From the NCBI GenBank assembly GCA_028284495.1, contig JANQRP010000003.1, positions 62,001-126,000 of the forward strand: a stretch of 64,000 nt of DNA, written 5' to 3'. The number at the start of each line of letters is the position of its first letter. Position 1 is the stretch's first letter. This document shows positions 23,709 to 31,231 of this stretch, in pieces. The translations under genes and the position numbers were made by a program. The DNA is from Longimicrobiales bacterium (GTDB lineage: Bacteria > Gemmatimonadota > Gemmatimonadetes > Longimicrobiales > Gaopeijiaceae). A model generated the notes under the pieces. It saw only the letters and a program-made list of their open reading frames with translations. It had not been told where the DNA came from and made no database searches.

Positions 23709-24674
23709 TTATACCCCGTCCAACATGCTGTCAAGACGATCGTGGGCGAGATGTAGGTAGCGGATCACCTCGTCGACCTCTTGGTCCTTCAGGTCGCGGC
23801 AGAGACACCGCGCCAATTCGTCGACGGCGCTGCCCCACTCCTTCGGGTCTCGAGCGAACATCAGCTTCGTGTAGCCGAAGTTGATTACGAACGAGTCGCG
23901 ATCGTGGAAATCGTCCACGGCCGCAGCGGCTCGCTCGGCGAGCTGGAGGGCCTCGTCACGGTTCCGCAGCTTCCCGCGAATCGCCATCAGAAAAGCGAGG
24001 TTCGTATAGCCGACGTGCAGGCGCTCTCTCGATTTGGGGTCGCCATCGCCCTCTAGTACGGCGACGAGCCTCCGCATGTCGTCGATCCCGCGACCGAAGT
24101 CCTCTTGTAGGCGAGCGATATGGCCGGACGCTAGAAGGTACTTGGTGTTCTCTGGGGACAACTCGAGAGCCTTGTCTGCAGCTTCCCGCGCCGCTTCCAG
24201 CTCATCCTTCTTCGTGAGTGCAACTGCGACCGACCACAGCTTCTCCGGGTCGCTGACCGCGAGCTGCTCGGCCTGGGACTCATCGAGATACCGCTGACCC
24301 TCTTCGACCACCCCGGCGAGTTCATCATATCGGTCTTGTGCGTCGCCCGCGCCGAGTCCCTTGATCGCCTGCTCGCCGGATACTTCAACCCCGTCGCGGC
24401 CCGCCTTCAACTTCTTCGAGCCATCCATCTTCGCGAACTCGCGAATGACTAGCAGAACGACGGTCCCGATCCCGAGAAGGTACGGAGCGTCAGACCGCAC
24501 ACCCGCTACCCAGGAGCCGAGGCTGACCAAGAAGGCCAAGAATAGTACCACCGCCATGCCCGTCAGCAGTGGCTGCTTCTGGCCGGAACCGGTTTCCGCG
24601 CCCGGGGCGACTGCGTGGCCCGCAGAAGCGACGTTGGGCACGTGGCCGGGGCGAGGCTCCGCCGTCTCGTTCAT
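23709..24674 (-). CDS. Two-TM membrane protein with TPR-like cytoplasmic region
   Basis: 321 residues from the ATG at 24674, which has a GGAG site. After a disordered 35-residue tail come two membrane helices (LLTGMAVVLFLAFLVSLGSW and PYLLGIGTVVLLVIREFA), then a helical domain with TPR-like repeats (KKDELEAAREAADKALELSP; YTNLAFLMAIRGKL; FVINFGYTKLMFA). GC content is lower than in the structural genes. No enzyme domain visible. It sits next to attR, the usual cargo site, so anti-phage defence or host interference is a reasonable guess but unproven. Confidence 0.65.
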   Translation of the reverse strand: MNETAEPRPGHVPNVASAGHAVAPGAETGSGQKQPLLTGMAVVLFLAFLVSLGSWVAGVRSDAPYLLGIGTVVLLVIREFAKMDGSKKLKAGRDGVEVSGEQAIKGLGAGDAQDRYDELAGVVEEGQRYLDESQAEQLAVSDPEKLWSVAVALTKKDELEAAREAADKALELSPENTKYLLASGHIARLQEDFGRGIDDMRRLVAVLEGDGDPKSRERLHVGYTNLAFLMAIRGKLRNRDEALQLAERAAAAVDDFHDRDSFVINFGYTKLMFARDPKEWGSAVDELARCLCRDLKDQEVDEVIRYLHLAHDRLDSMLDGV

Positions 24675-24801
24675 CTCCTGACCCTCCGTGTCGCGAGGAC
24701 GAAACGAGCATGTTACACGCACGGCGAGCCCCGTAGCAAGCGTCGGAGCAACGTCGAGGGCGCTTGCGGTGGCCCGCTTGCGCACGCCGCCGCCCGAGCC
24801 C

Positions 24802-24821
24802 GCGACCGTGCGAAAACCGTG
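24802..24821 (+). repeat. Candidate integrase arm-type site, right
   Basis: GCGACCGTGCGAAAACCGTG matches 18 of 20 bases with 8411-8430, in the same orientation, with the same two ACCGTG units. It lies 114 bp inside attR. Confidence 0.5.
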
Positions 24822-24934
24822 CGCACGGCGGTCGGAACAACCCGGAAATCCGACCGCCCCGACCCGGAAGCGAAGTAGGTAGGAAGCCAGCGTTTAGGTG
24901 CTAAACTTCCGATTCCGCCCCCTCCGCGAAGGAT

Positions 24935-24979
24935 CTTTGCAAGCAGGGGGTCGCCGGTTCGAGCCCGGCTGGCTCCACT
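24935..24979 (+). other. attR (partial tRNA-Ala copy)
   Basis: 45 bases identical to attL. They contain only the 3' part of tRNA-Ala (from the anticodon stem-loop), with no 5' half upstream, so this is not a tRNA gene. It marks the right end of the integrated element. Confidence 0.92.
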
Positions 24980-25437
24980 ACCGTAAGCCGTTGGTGTCAA
25001 ACGGACTTGGAGTTGATCCCATTCGGTGGACACCTGATCTCTCCGGCTGAATTCCCCCGGTATCGCGGACAGCTAGGAGCCGCTGTGTGAAGCCTGTTCG
25101 AAGGCTTAGGGACTGAAGAAACTCGTGTGGCGCTGAGGTCTCAGCTGATCGTCGAGGGCCGCCGACGGATTCATTCGGATTGCAGCGGTAGCTGCCGCTG
25201 CGCGTCTTCTCGGCGGGTCGCAGCCGCCTCGGAAAGTTCACCGCTGTGGGTGGCTTGCGCGACGGTCACGAGGCCCGACGGCTCGTGCGTGGGCCCCACC
25301 CCGGCGTCCCGCTCTGAGCAAGGAAATCGCAGCCTGCGAGCACGTTACGCCTTTGTTGCTTGCTCTTCGCGTCGCGTCGGTAGAGGCTGGTGTCGTACTA
25401 GCCGTTCCTCCTAACTCCTCCACTCCGAGGTTTCAGC
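24980..25437. other. Gene-free stretch right of attR
   Basis: About 460 bp with mixed codon signal in all frames and lower GC than typical genes here. I see no convincing gene, though small imperfect hairpins occur (for example AAGCCTGTTCGAAGGCTT near 25088). It may contain decayed DNA. The promoter of the Cys-rich peptide gene must lie at its right end. Confidence 0.3.
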
Positions 25438-25737
25438 ATGCGTCAGCAGTTGCGAGTGGTCAGAAACGTGCTCGTGGCAGTCTTCCTCCTGAGCAGCCCG
25501 TCTGCCGGTTTCGGCTCGTCCTCCGCCCACGAGATCGACTGCTGGTATCAGGAGAGTCAGACGGTCGGCGAGGTAACCGTCTACTGTGAGCAGTGCGACT
25601 ACGTCGGGATCTGCGGCGAGTCGATCTGCCAGTTCTGGAACTGCCTCATCGATTGGGAGTCAGACGGGTTCGACGACGACGATGACAACTGGGGCGATGC
25701 CAGCTGCAACTTCGACATCATGTGCCACAGCGTCTGA
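25438..25737 (+). CDS. Exported cysteine-rich peptide
   Basis: 99 residues. A signal peptide (VVRNVLVAVFLLSSPSAGFG) is followed by a mature acidic peptide with eight cysteines (DCW, YCEQCDY, ICGESICQF, NCL, SCN, MCH) and a run of five Asp. An even number of Cys suggests four disulfides or metal binding. No family recognised; it recalls the small Cys-rich exported peptides encoded next to 6-bladed propellers in Bacteroidetes (NVEALA type), an analogy and not a demonstrated homology. The next gene overlaps by 16 bp. Confidence 0.65.
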   Translation: MRQQLRVVRNVLVAVFLLSSPSAGFGSSSAHEIDCWYQESQTVGEVTVYCEQCDYVGICGESICQFWNCLIDWESDGFDDDDDNWGDASCNFDIMCHSV

Positions 25738-26873
25738 CAGTGGGGTCGATGCTCTTGGTCGTCGCGGCGACCATATCCATTGGCTTCACGGGTCCCGAAC
25801 GCGGTTCAACGTCCGGGTCCGGGTGTTGGGGAAGCGAGGAGTCAAGGTGGGCGGAGCCTGAGTTTGTCAGCGCCGGGGTGTTTGGCTTAGCGGCGGCGGA
25901 CCCACTAGTTGGAGTGGGTGGCTTGGCGTACAACTCCACCCTCGATCAGCTGTACGTATTCGACGCCGCGATGCCCAGCCTCGTGGTCACGGACGGCAAA
26001 CTATCGTTGCTGTCGCGGCGTGGACGGGAGGGGGATGGCCCGGGCGAGTTTGCGCGGCCAGCCAGCCGTCTCGAGTTCATGAGAGCCATTCCGCTCCGCG
26101 ATGTCTTAGCGGTCGGGGCGGGGTCCGAGTACGTGGTCTATGACCACCGCCGGTTGCAATGGTTCGCCGAGGATGGTCGCCTCACGAAGGACCAGACTCT
26201 TGGAATTCCGTCGGTCCTGACGCTGGGTGTCGTGGGCATCTCGCTGCTCGACGATGGATCCGTCTTGCTCGGTCAGGTCGACGGGTCCGGTGGCGGGCTG
26301 GTAGTGAGAACTCTCCGGGCGGACGGCGAGAGCTTCCGAGTGGTCCACGAGCTTGAGGTGACGCCTCCGACGGAGGTTTCGACCACGCGCGTCCAGTTTT
26401 CCCTCGGTCCGAATACGCCACGACCAGTATGGGCCGCTCGTGGGGCATGCCTCGTCGTGGGAGACGGAAGCTCGCCGTTCCTCCTTCGGGTGGACATTGA
26501 GAACCTAAAAGAGGACACGGTGAATCTACCGGAGGTCTTCCCGCCCCCGAGGCCGAACGCCGATCGTCGCCGGGCACTTCGCGAGGCCCTCGAGGAGCGG
26601 GGATTCCCGGTGGGGCGGCGGGCAGAACCCAGTACCGATCAAACACCGCGTTGGTCCGCGTTGCGGATAGACCCAGATGGGAACATCTGGGCGAAGCCGC
26701 GGGGCATCGACAACCGCGTCTATCGTGTAGACACCTCGGGCTCGGTGCATGAGATGGAGATCGACGCCTTCCCTCTCGAGTTTGGCGAACCGGGCGTGTT
26801 CTACAGTCACCACATTGATCCGGAGTCCCATGTGCCAGTCATAGCGAGATATGAGCGAATCCAACGACGATAG
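25722..26873 (+). CDS. 6-bladed beta-propeller, exported
   Basis: 383 residues from a GTG at 25722 that overlaps the peptide gene; GTG 25740 and ATG 25749 are alternatives. The N-terminus is a signal-like hydrophobic stretch (MLLVVAATISIGFTG). Blade motifs include YNSTLDQLYVFDAAMPSLVV and the shared LSRRGREGDGPGEFARP; near the end DPDGNIWAKPRGIDNRVYRV. Probably periplasmic or outer-surface, binding a partner, perhaps the peptide before it. Its last 23 bp overlap the DsbA-like gene. Codon use is less GC-biased than in most of the window. Confidence 0.8.
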   Translation: MPQRLTVGSMLLVVAATISIGFTGPERGSTSGSGCWGSEESRWAEPEFVSAGVFGLAAADPLVGVGGLAYNSTLDQLYVFDAAMPSLVVTDGKLSLLSRRGREGDGPGEFARPASRLEFMRAIPLRDVLAVGAGSEYVVYDHRRLQWFAEDGRLTKDQTLGIPSVLTLGVVGISLLDDGSVLLGQVDGSGGGLVVRTLRADGESFRVVHELEVTPPTEVSTTRVQFSLGPNTPRPVWAARGACLVVGDGSSPFLLRVDIENLKEDTVNLPEVFPPPRPNADRRRALREALEERGFPVGRRAEPSTDQTPRWSALRIDPDGNIWAKPRGIDNRVYRVDTSGSVHEMEIDAFPLEFGEPGVFYSHHIDPESHVPVIARYERIQRR

Positions 26874-27519
26874 CCTGCGGTCCGGGGACGGGAGTTTCGG
26901 AAGCAGGCTTGCAGCCGTCGCGAATCTGCTGGTTGTGCTCGCAATTGGGTGGTTTCTACTCAATCCCGACGGGCCGATCGGGGGTGCGGCAGCGAACGTG
27001 CTTGAACAGCGCGAGTTCAGGGCGATGGTCCAGGAGGAATACCCTGCGCTGGTTGGAACGGCCGACCTTGGGTCGATGCCGATAGTGCAGTTCTTGGACT
27101 TCCGTTGTCCGGCATGTGCCGCGACCCATGTGCGGCTAGCCGACTTCCTAGAATCGAGACCCAACTTCTTCGTCCATCGGTACGTTCCGAGGGCCGGCGC
27201 TGAGATCGGCGCGAAGGCAGGAATATGTGTCGAGGGGTCCCCGGCGCAGGACGCTGTCTTCACCGCCCTGTACTCCACTCAGGGGTGGGAGTCGACGGAC
27301 TTCGACTGGTATGAGTTCGCGGCGTCCGCCGGCGTATCGAATGCGGAGCAGTTCGTAGCCTGCCTGCAGTCGGATCGAGTGGTGGAACGGCTGGCACTCG
27401 ATCGAGAGCTGGCTGGACGCGTCCGGCTGACGGGAACTCCAACGTTTCTCGGACCCCGGAGGATGCATGTGGGATTCGCCGACAGCATCGCTATTCTGGG
27501 GTTGCTTCCCGACCAGTAG
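26851..27519 (+). CDS. Membrane-anchored DsbA/thioredoxin-like protein
   Basis: 222 residues. An N-terminal membrane anchor (VANLLVVLAIGWFLL) leads to a thioredoxin fold with a CxxC site C86-P-A-C89 (FLDFRCPACAATHVRL) and the cis-Pro loop LTGTPTFLG, as in DsbA/BdbD-like disulfide oxidoreductases. Two further Cys (ICVEG, ACLQS) lie in the helical insert. The overlapping reading frames with the propeller and peptide genes suggest it forms or reshuffles the disulfides of the Cys-rich peptide; that is inference. Confidence 0.82.
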   Translation: MSESNDDSLRSGDGSFGSRLAAVANLLVVLAIGWFLLNPDGPIGGAAANVLEQREFRAMVQEEYPALVGTADLGSMPIVQFLDFRCPACAATHVRLADFLESRPNFFVHRYVPRAGAEIGAKAGICVEGSPAQDAVFTALYSTQGWESTDFDWYEFAASAGVSNAEQFVACLQSDRVVERLALDRELAGRVRLTGTPTFLGPRRMHVGFADSIAILGLLPDQ

Positions 27520-27543
27520 TGGTTTCGACCACAGTCCGGCACC

Positions 27544-27612
27544 TCAGGCGTACGCCACGTCGAGGCGCTCGAGTCGACCGACGAGATCGGCCAGAAGCTC
27601 AGACGCCCGCAC
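27544..27612 (-). pseudogene. Truncated nucleotidyltransferase-type toxin, 5' fragment
   Basis: A GTG at 27612 overlapping the end of the next gene upstream opens a frame of 22 codons (ASELLADLVGRLERLDVAYA) ending in TGA. This resembles the first residues of nucleotidyltransferase-like proteins that normally follow such antitoxin-like genes; the rest is missing. The break falls 25 bp from the end of the DsbA-like gene. Weak but position-consistent. Confidence 0.35.
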
Positions 27613-27769
27613 CGAGCATGCGCCTGGAGGTCGCATCCGCGATCGCCTGTTCCGTCCACTCCGGGTGTGACTCCCGAAGCGTGGCGTGGATCCGATCCCT
27701 GATCAGGTCCGTTGCCGACAGTCCGGCCTCCACCCGCTGCCCCGGGGTCATGGCCCGATAGACGGGCAC
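27599..27769 (-). CDS. Small antitoxin-like helical protein
   Basis: 56 residues from a GTG at 27769 (the ATG at 27751 is an alternative): VYRAMTPGQRVEAGLSATDL, IRDRIHATLRESHPEW, TEQAIADATSRRMLGAG. The MTPxQR...HPEW pattern is that of small helical proteins commonly paired with a nucleotidyltransferase-like gene. The partner downstream is truncated, so the pair is probably dead. The frame is open further upstream without a good start. Confidence 0.45.
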   Translation of the reverse strand: MPVYRAMTPGQRVEAGLSATDLIRDRIHATLRESHPEWTEQAIADATSRRMLGAGV

Positions 27770-27917
27770 GAGGTCGGGATCGAGCGTCTCGACGCGGATG
27801 GGAGGGGGCGGGCGGCCATGAGAAGAGTGTCTGCGCCTCCGCTCCGTCCGGCAAGCGTCCGCCCGGGCCGCAATCCCGGCTCTGGCGGGCGCGCGACGTC
27901 GACGTCGGCGCGTGACC

Positions 27918-29513
27918 TCAGAACCGCGACCCCCGGATCCACGTGTCCGACCGCGCCCACGCCGCCTCCCACATCGCGTGGACCTCGTCGGCCTCGGCCG
28001 TCCGACCCTGCGCGCGCAGCGCTTCCTCGAGGCCGAACAGCGACCAGCCGTTGTGCGGGTGATCATCGAGGGCGAGTTGGTACTCGCTCTCGGCCTCCGA
28101 ATACCGGCCCGCCTCAAGAAGCACGGCGCCGAGCCAGTGGCGGGCCGAGAAGTTCAGCGGCTCGGGCTCGTCGTAGCGGAGTCCGTCCTCGATCCGGACG
28201 GCCTCCGCGAGGATCTCGGCGGCGGCGGCGAGGTCGCCGTCGTCGCGCATCATCTCGGCCTCGAGGATCCCGCCCACGACGCCGAGCAGGTCGCGCGCGG
28301 AGTGCCCCCGGAACCGGGCGTCCGGGTTCTCCTCGGCGATCAGCCGCACCCGCCGCAGCGAGGCGTCGGCCGAGATCCGGTCGTCGAGCCGGAGGTGCGC
28401 GTACCCCCGGCTGAACTCGAGCAGCCCGCGGAAGATCGGGTTCTCGAGCTCGTCGTCGATCTCGAGGATCTCGTCGAAGCGCCCGAACCTCAGGAGCGTG
28501 AGCGCTTCGTAGAAGACGCCCTCAGGCACGAGCCTCCCGTAGTCCTTCCCGGCCTGGATGGCGATGGCGCCCTGTCCGTCCATGGATGCGGCGAAGAGGA
28601 GCATGTGGAGGTTGTGGGACGGGTAGATCGCGAAGCCCTCTCCGATTTCGGACTTCAGGTCGGAGTGCCAGGCCTGGATGTTCGCGCGCACGGCGTCGCC
28701 CCACCGTCCGACGCGGTTGTAGGTGTGCGACGGCATGTGATTGATGTGGCTGGCGCCGGGGATCGCGTCTCCCAGATGGTCGGCGCACGGCTCCGCCTTG
28801 TCGGGCTGCTCCGTGGGCTCGGTGGCATGGATGTAGAGGTGGCAGGCGCCGGGATGGGTGATATCCGCGGCGAGGACGTCCTCGAACACGGCGTGGATGT
28901 GCGCCACCTCCGGGTTCTCGATGTCCCAGCGCCCCCGCCGAGGCTGAAGCAGCATGAGCGCCTCCCCGTAGAGCGTCCCGGCGTCCAGGTCCTCGGGGTG
29001 GTCGCGCCAGACCTCGGCCATGGCGTCCGCGTAGGCTTCGTCGAGCGCCCGTCGCTCGTCCGGGTCGTGGGCGGGGGTGAAGCGGACGGCCATGGCGTCG
29101 ATCAGGTCGCGCTCGGCGGGGCTCGCGTGGTCCCGGAGCTCGACGGCGCGCTGAATGGCGGCGTACGCGCGCGGGGCGTCCGTCTCGCCCATCGCGCCGT
29201 TCAGATAGGGACCCCAGGCCCAGGCCTCGCCCCAGTGGCAGATGGCACAGCCCGGATCGGCCAGCTGCGCCTGGTGGAACGCCCGGGCTGCGTCGTACGG
29301 GGTGAAGGCGTACATGAACGCCATCCCCTGGTCGAAGTACGCCTGCGCCCCGGGCGAGTCGGTGGAGATCGGCCGCGTGAAGTCGCCGAGAGCGGTCTCG
29401 AAGAGCGGCATCGGGTCCTCGAAGTCCGGGGGGTACTCCTGAGCCTGCACCGGCACGATGGTCGGCAGGAGGAGGAGGCCGAGATGGGCGGGGAGCCGAA
29501 GAAAGCGGGACAT
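27918..29513 (-). CDS. Exported TPR-repeat protein
   Basis: 531 residues from the ATG at 29513, with signal peptide (LGLLLLPTIVPVQA). The mature protein is helical with TPR-like units: AQAYFDQGMAFMYAFTPYDA, FHQAQLADPGCAICHWGEAW, later HLYIHATEPTEQPDKAEPCA and ASHINHMPSHTYNRVGRWGD. This Cys- and His-containing pattern is typical of a family of exported TPR proteins in soil bacteria, of unknown function. C-terminal repeats end near ARHWLGAVLLEAGRYSEAES. It is divergent from the lipoprotein gene at 29728. Confidence 0.85.
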   Translation of the reverse strand: MSRFLRLPAHLGLLLLPTIVPVQAQEYPPDFEDPMPLFETALGDFTRPISTDSPGAQAYFDQGMAFMYAFTPYDAARAFHQAQLADPGCAICHWGEAWAWGPYLNGAMGETDAPRAYAAIQRAVELRDHASPAERDLIDAMAVRFTPAHDPDERRALDEAYADAMAEVWRDHPEDLDAGTLYGEALMLLQPRRGRWDIENPEVAHIHAVFEDVLAADITHPGACHLYIHATEPTEQPDKAEPCADHLGDAIPGASHINHMPSHTYNRVGRWGDAVRANIQAWHSDLKSEIGEGFAIYPSHNLHMLLFAASMDGQGAIAIQAGKDYGRLVPEGVFYEALTLLRFGRFDEILEIDDELENPIFRGLLEFSRGYAHLRLDDRISADASLRRVRLIAEENPDARFRGHSARDLLGVVGGILEAEMMRDDGDLAAAAEILAEAVRIEDGLRYDEPEPLNFSARHWLGAVLLEAGRYSEAESEYQLALDDHPHNGWSLFGLEEALRAQGRTAEADEVHAMWEAAWARSDTWIRGSRF

Positions 29514-29727
29514 GGCGGAGGCCGACGGAGAGGGGATGCAGGGCGTGTCGCAGTGTGCGGGCGCCGGTGTGCGCCGGCAATCGTCCGGGCGGTGTGAGAC
29601 CACGCGGCGGACAGGATCGTCCGATGCGCGGAGCGAGGACGATTGCGGGGCCACGAGCGGTCGGGCACACTTCGCTCGGGCGGTCACTTCGGCCGCCCGC
29701 TCGCCTCCTCGAACTGCCGACGGCACC

Positions 29728-30990
29728 ATGGTATCGCCCATACCCACGCGCCGCACTCGTCCTCTCGGCCACGCGCTCGCGACCGGCGTCGGACTCGCTC
29801 TACTCCCGCTCGGCATCCTCGCCTGCGAAGACGCCGGCGCCACGGGGGATACGGCGTCGAACGGGAACTCGAACGCTGGAGCGGGCGCGCCCGTCTCCCT
29901 CCGCGTCGCCCAGTTCAACATCCGGGAGATGGGCCAGGAGAAGGTCGACGTGATCGACGCCGAGGGCCGCGGCACCGACGCACAGCTCCTGGCCGCCGCC
30001 GAGATCCTCCGGGAGATCCGTCCGGACATCGTCCTCATCAACGAGATCGACATCCTGCAGGAGGGGACGTCACCCCTCGATGGGATCTGGCAGGACTTCC
30101 AGGACCGCTATCTGGACCAGGGGCCCGACGCCCTCCGATACGAGCACGTCTTCGCGGCGCCCGTGAACACCGGCGTCCTTTCCGGTTTCGACCTCAACAA
30201 CGACGGTGTGGTCGGTACCGATGCGGACCGGGGCACCCGTACCCACGGCGACGACAGCTACGGCTACGGGATCTATCCGGGACAGTACGGGATGGTGATC
30301 GCCTCGCGCTTCCCGCTGGATGCGGACCAGGCGCGCACCTTCCGGAGCTTTCTCTGGGCCGACATGCCGGGCCACGTCATGCCGGACGGGTGGTACTCCG
30401 ACGAGGAGCGCGCGGTGTTCCGGCTCTCGAGCAAGACGCACATGGTCGTGCCGGTCACACTCGGGAGCCGGACGGTGCACCTGGTGGGGGCGCACCCGAC
30501 GCCTCCCGGATTCGACGGGGACGAGGATCGCAACGGACGGCGAAACCGGGATGAGGTGCGGATGATCGTGGACCTCATCGACGGCGCGGAGTATCTCGTC
30601 GATGACGCGGGCGTGTCGGGCGGTCTCCCTCCGGACGGCTCCTTCATCGTCTTCGGTGACCTGAATGCGTCACGCCGGGGTGAGGACAGTGCGAGCGATC
30701 ACCCGATCCATGCGCTCCTCGATCATCCGCGGGTGCAGGACACGGGCGAGCTCGCGATCAGCGACGGCGGCCTCGCGGGCCGCGAGCCGGGCCCGCCCGA
30801 GTACTTCGAACGGTCGACGACCGGACGGGCCACCGGCCTCCGCATCGACTACGTCCTGCCGAGCACCGACCTCGACGTGCAGGGCGGCGGCGTCCACTTC
30901 CCGTTCGCCGAGACGGACTCGGCGGGCGCGGACCGTGCCTTCGTGGCGAGCGACCATCGCCTGGTCTGGATCGACCTCACGGTGAACTGA
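29728..30990 (+). CDS. Endonuclease/exonuclease/phosphatase-family lipoprotein
   Basis: 420 residues. Lipobox LLPLGILAC near residue 33 predicts an anchored extracytoplasmic protein. The EEP fold is shown by LRVAQFNIREM, the metal-binding Glu in IVLINEIDIL, FIVFGDLNASRRGEDSASDH and the C-terminal VASDHRLVWIDL. Active-site residues (Asn, Glu, Asp/Asn pair, Asp-His) are all present, so it should be a phosphodiesterase; the substrate (nucleic acid, phospholipid or other) is unknown. An Asp-rich calcium-like loop (FDLNNDGVVGTDADRG) lies mid-protein. Confidence 0.85.
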   Translation: MVSPIPTRRTRPLGHALATGVGLALLPLGILACEDAGATGDTASNGNSNAGAGAPVSLRVAQFNIREMGQEKVDVIDAEGRGTDAQLLAAAEILREIRPDIVLINEIDILQEGTSPLDGIWQDFQDRYLDQGPDALRYEHVFAAPVNTGVLSGFDLNNDGVVGTDADRGTRTHGDDSYGYGIYPGQYGMVIASRFPLDADQARTFRSFLWADMPGHVMPDGWYSDEERAVFRLSSKTHMVVPVTLGSRTVHLVGAHPTPPGFDGDEDRNGRRNRDEVRMIVDLIDGAEYLVDDAGVSGGLPPDGSFIVFGDLNASRRGEDSASDHPIHALLDHPRVQDTGELAISDGGLAGREPGPPEYFERSTTGRATGLRIDYVLPSTDLDVQGGGVHFPFAETDSAGADRAFVASDHRLVWIDLTVN

Positions 30991-30998
30991 CGCGCCGA

Positions 30999-31231
30999 TC
31001 AGTTCCAGACCGGCGCCGCGTGGATCATCGCGGTCCACTCGGCCTCCAGCTGGGCGAGCCGGCGACCGACGGGTGTCTCCGCGGTGCCGCGCGTTTCCTC
31101 CGTGATCGCGAGCGGGATCAGTCTTCCGCGAAGAGTCGCCGCCTGCAGGTGGCGTACTCCTCCGGCTCGCGCCGCCCCGGCTTGTACGAATCGGCGCGGC
31201 CGCCCGATTCGAAGCGCCCATCGCACACGGC
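30999..31231 (-). pseudogene. Frameshifted remnant of an unknown gene
   Basis: Between the lipoprotein and DUF2911 genes, two minus-strand frames with strong GC3 coding bias meet: first DGRFESGGRADSYKPGRREP ... RRRLFAED, which ends in a stop near 31121, then another frame reading LIPLAITEETRGTAETPVGR ... MIHAAPVWN and stopping at 30999. Read together they look like one small protein of about 75-80 residues broken by a frameshift. I do not recognise it. Two overlapping small genes are the alternative. Confidence 0.3.

Larger units (their letters stand above)
8310..24979. mobile_element. Integrated phage satellite or reduced prophage in tRNA-Ala
   Basis: The borders are two identical 45-bp repeats, 8310-8354 and 24935-24979, the first being the 3' end of tRNA-Ala. 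A tyrosine integrase gene lies next to the left repeat. Inside are phage-type regulators, a DUF3987 protein, HNH nuclease, HK97-type capsid and protease, and a large glycine-rich tail-like protein, mostly in one tightly overlapping plus-strand series. No large terminase, portal, head-tail connector, tape measure or lysis gene is recognisable. The size (about 16.6 kb) and content fit a capsid-forming satellite that borrows packaging and tail from a helper; a decayed prophage is the alternative. The element as an integrated unit is near certain, its class is inferred. Confidence 0.9.

Noticed and set aside
24935..24979. Second tRNA-Ala
   Set aside because: Only the 3' 43 bases of the tRNA are present; no acceptor 5' strand or D arm upstream. 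It is attR.
24980..25437. Possible insertion-sequence remnant right of attR
   Set aside because: No transposase motif, terminal inverted repeat or target duplication could be seen.
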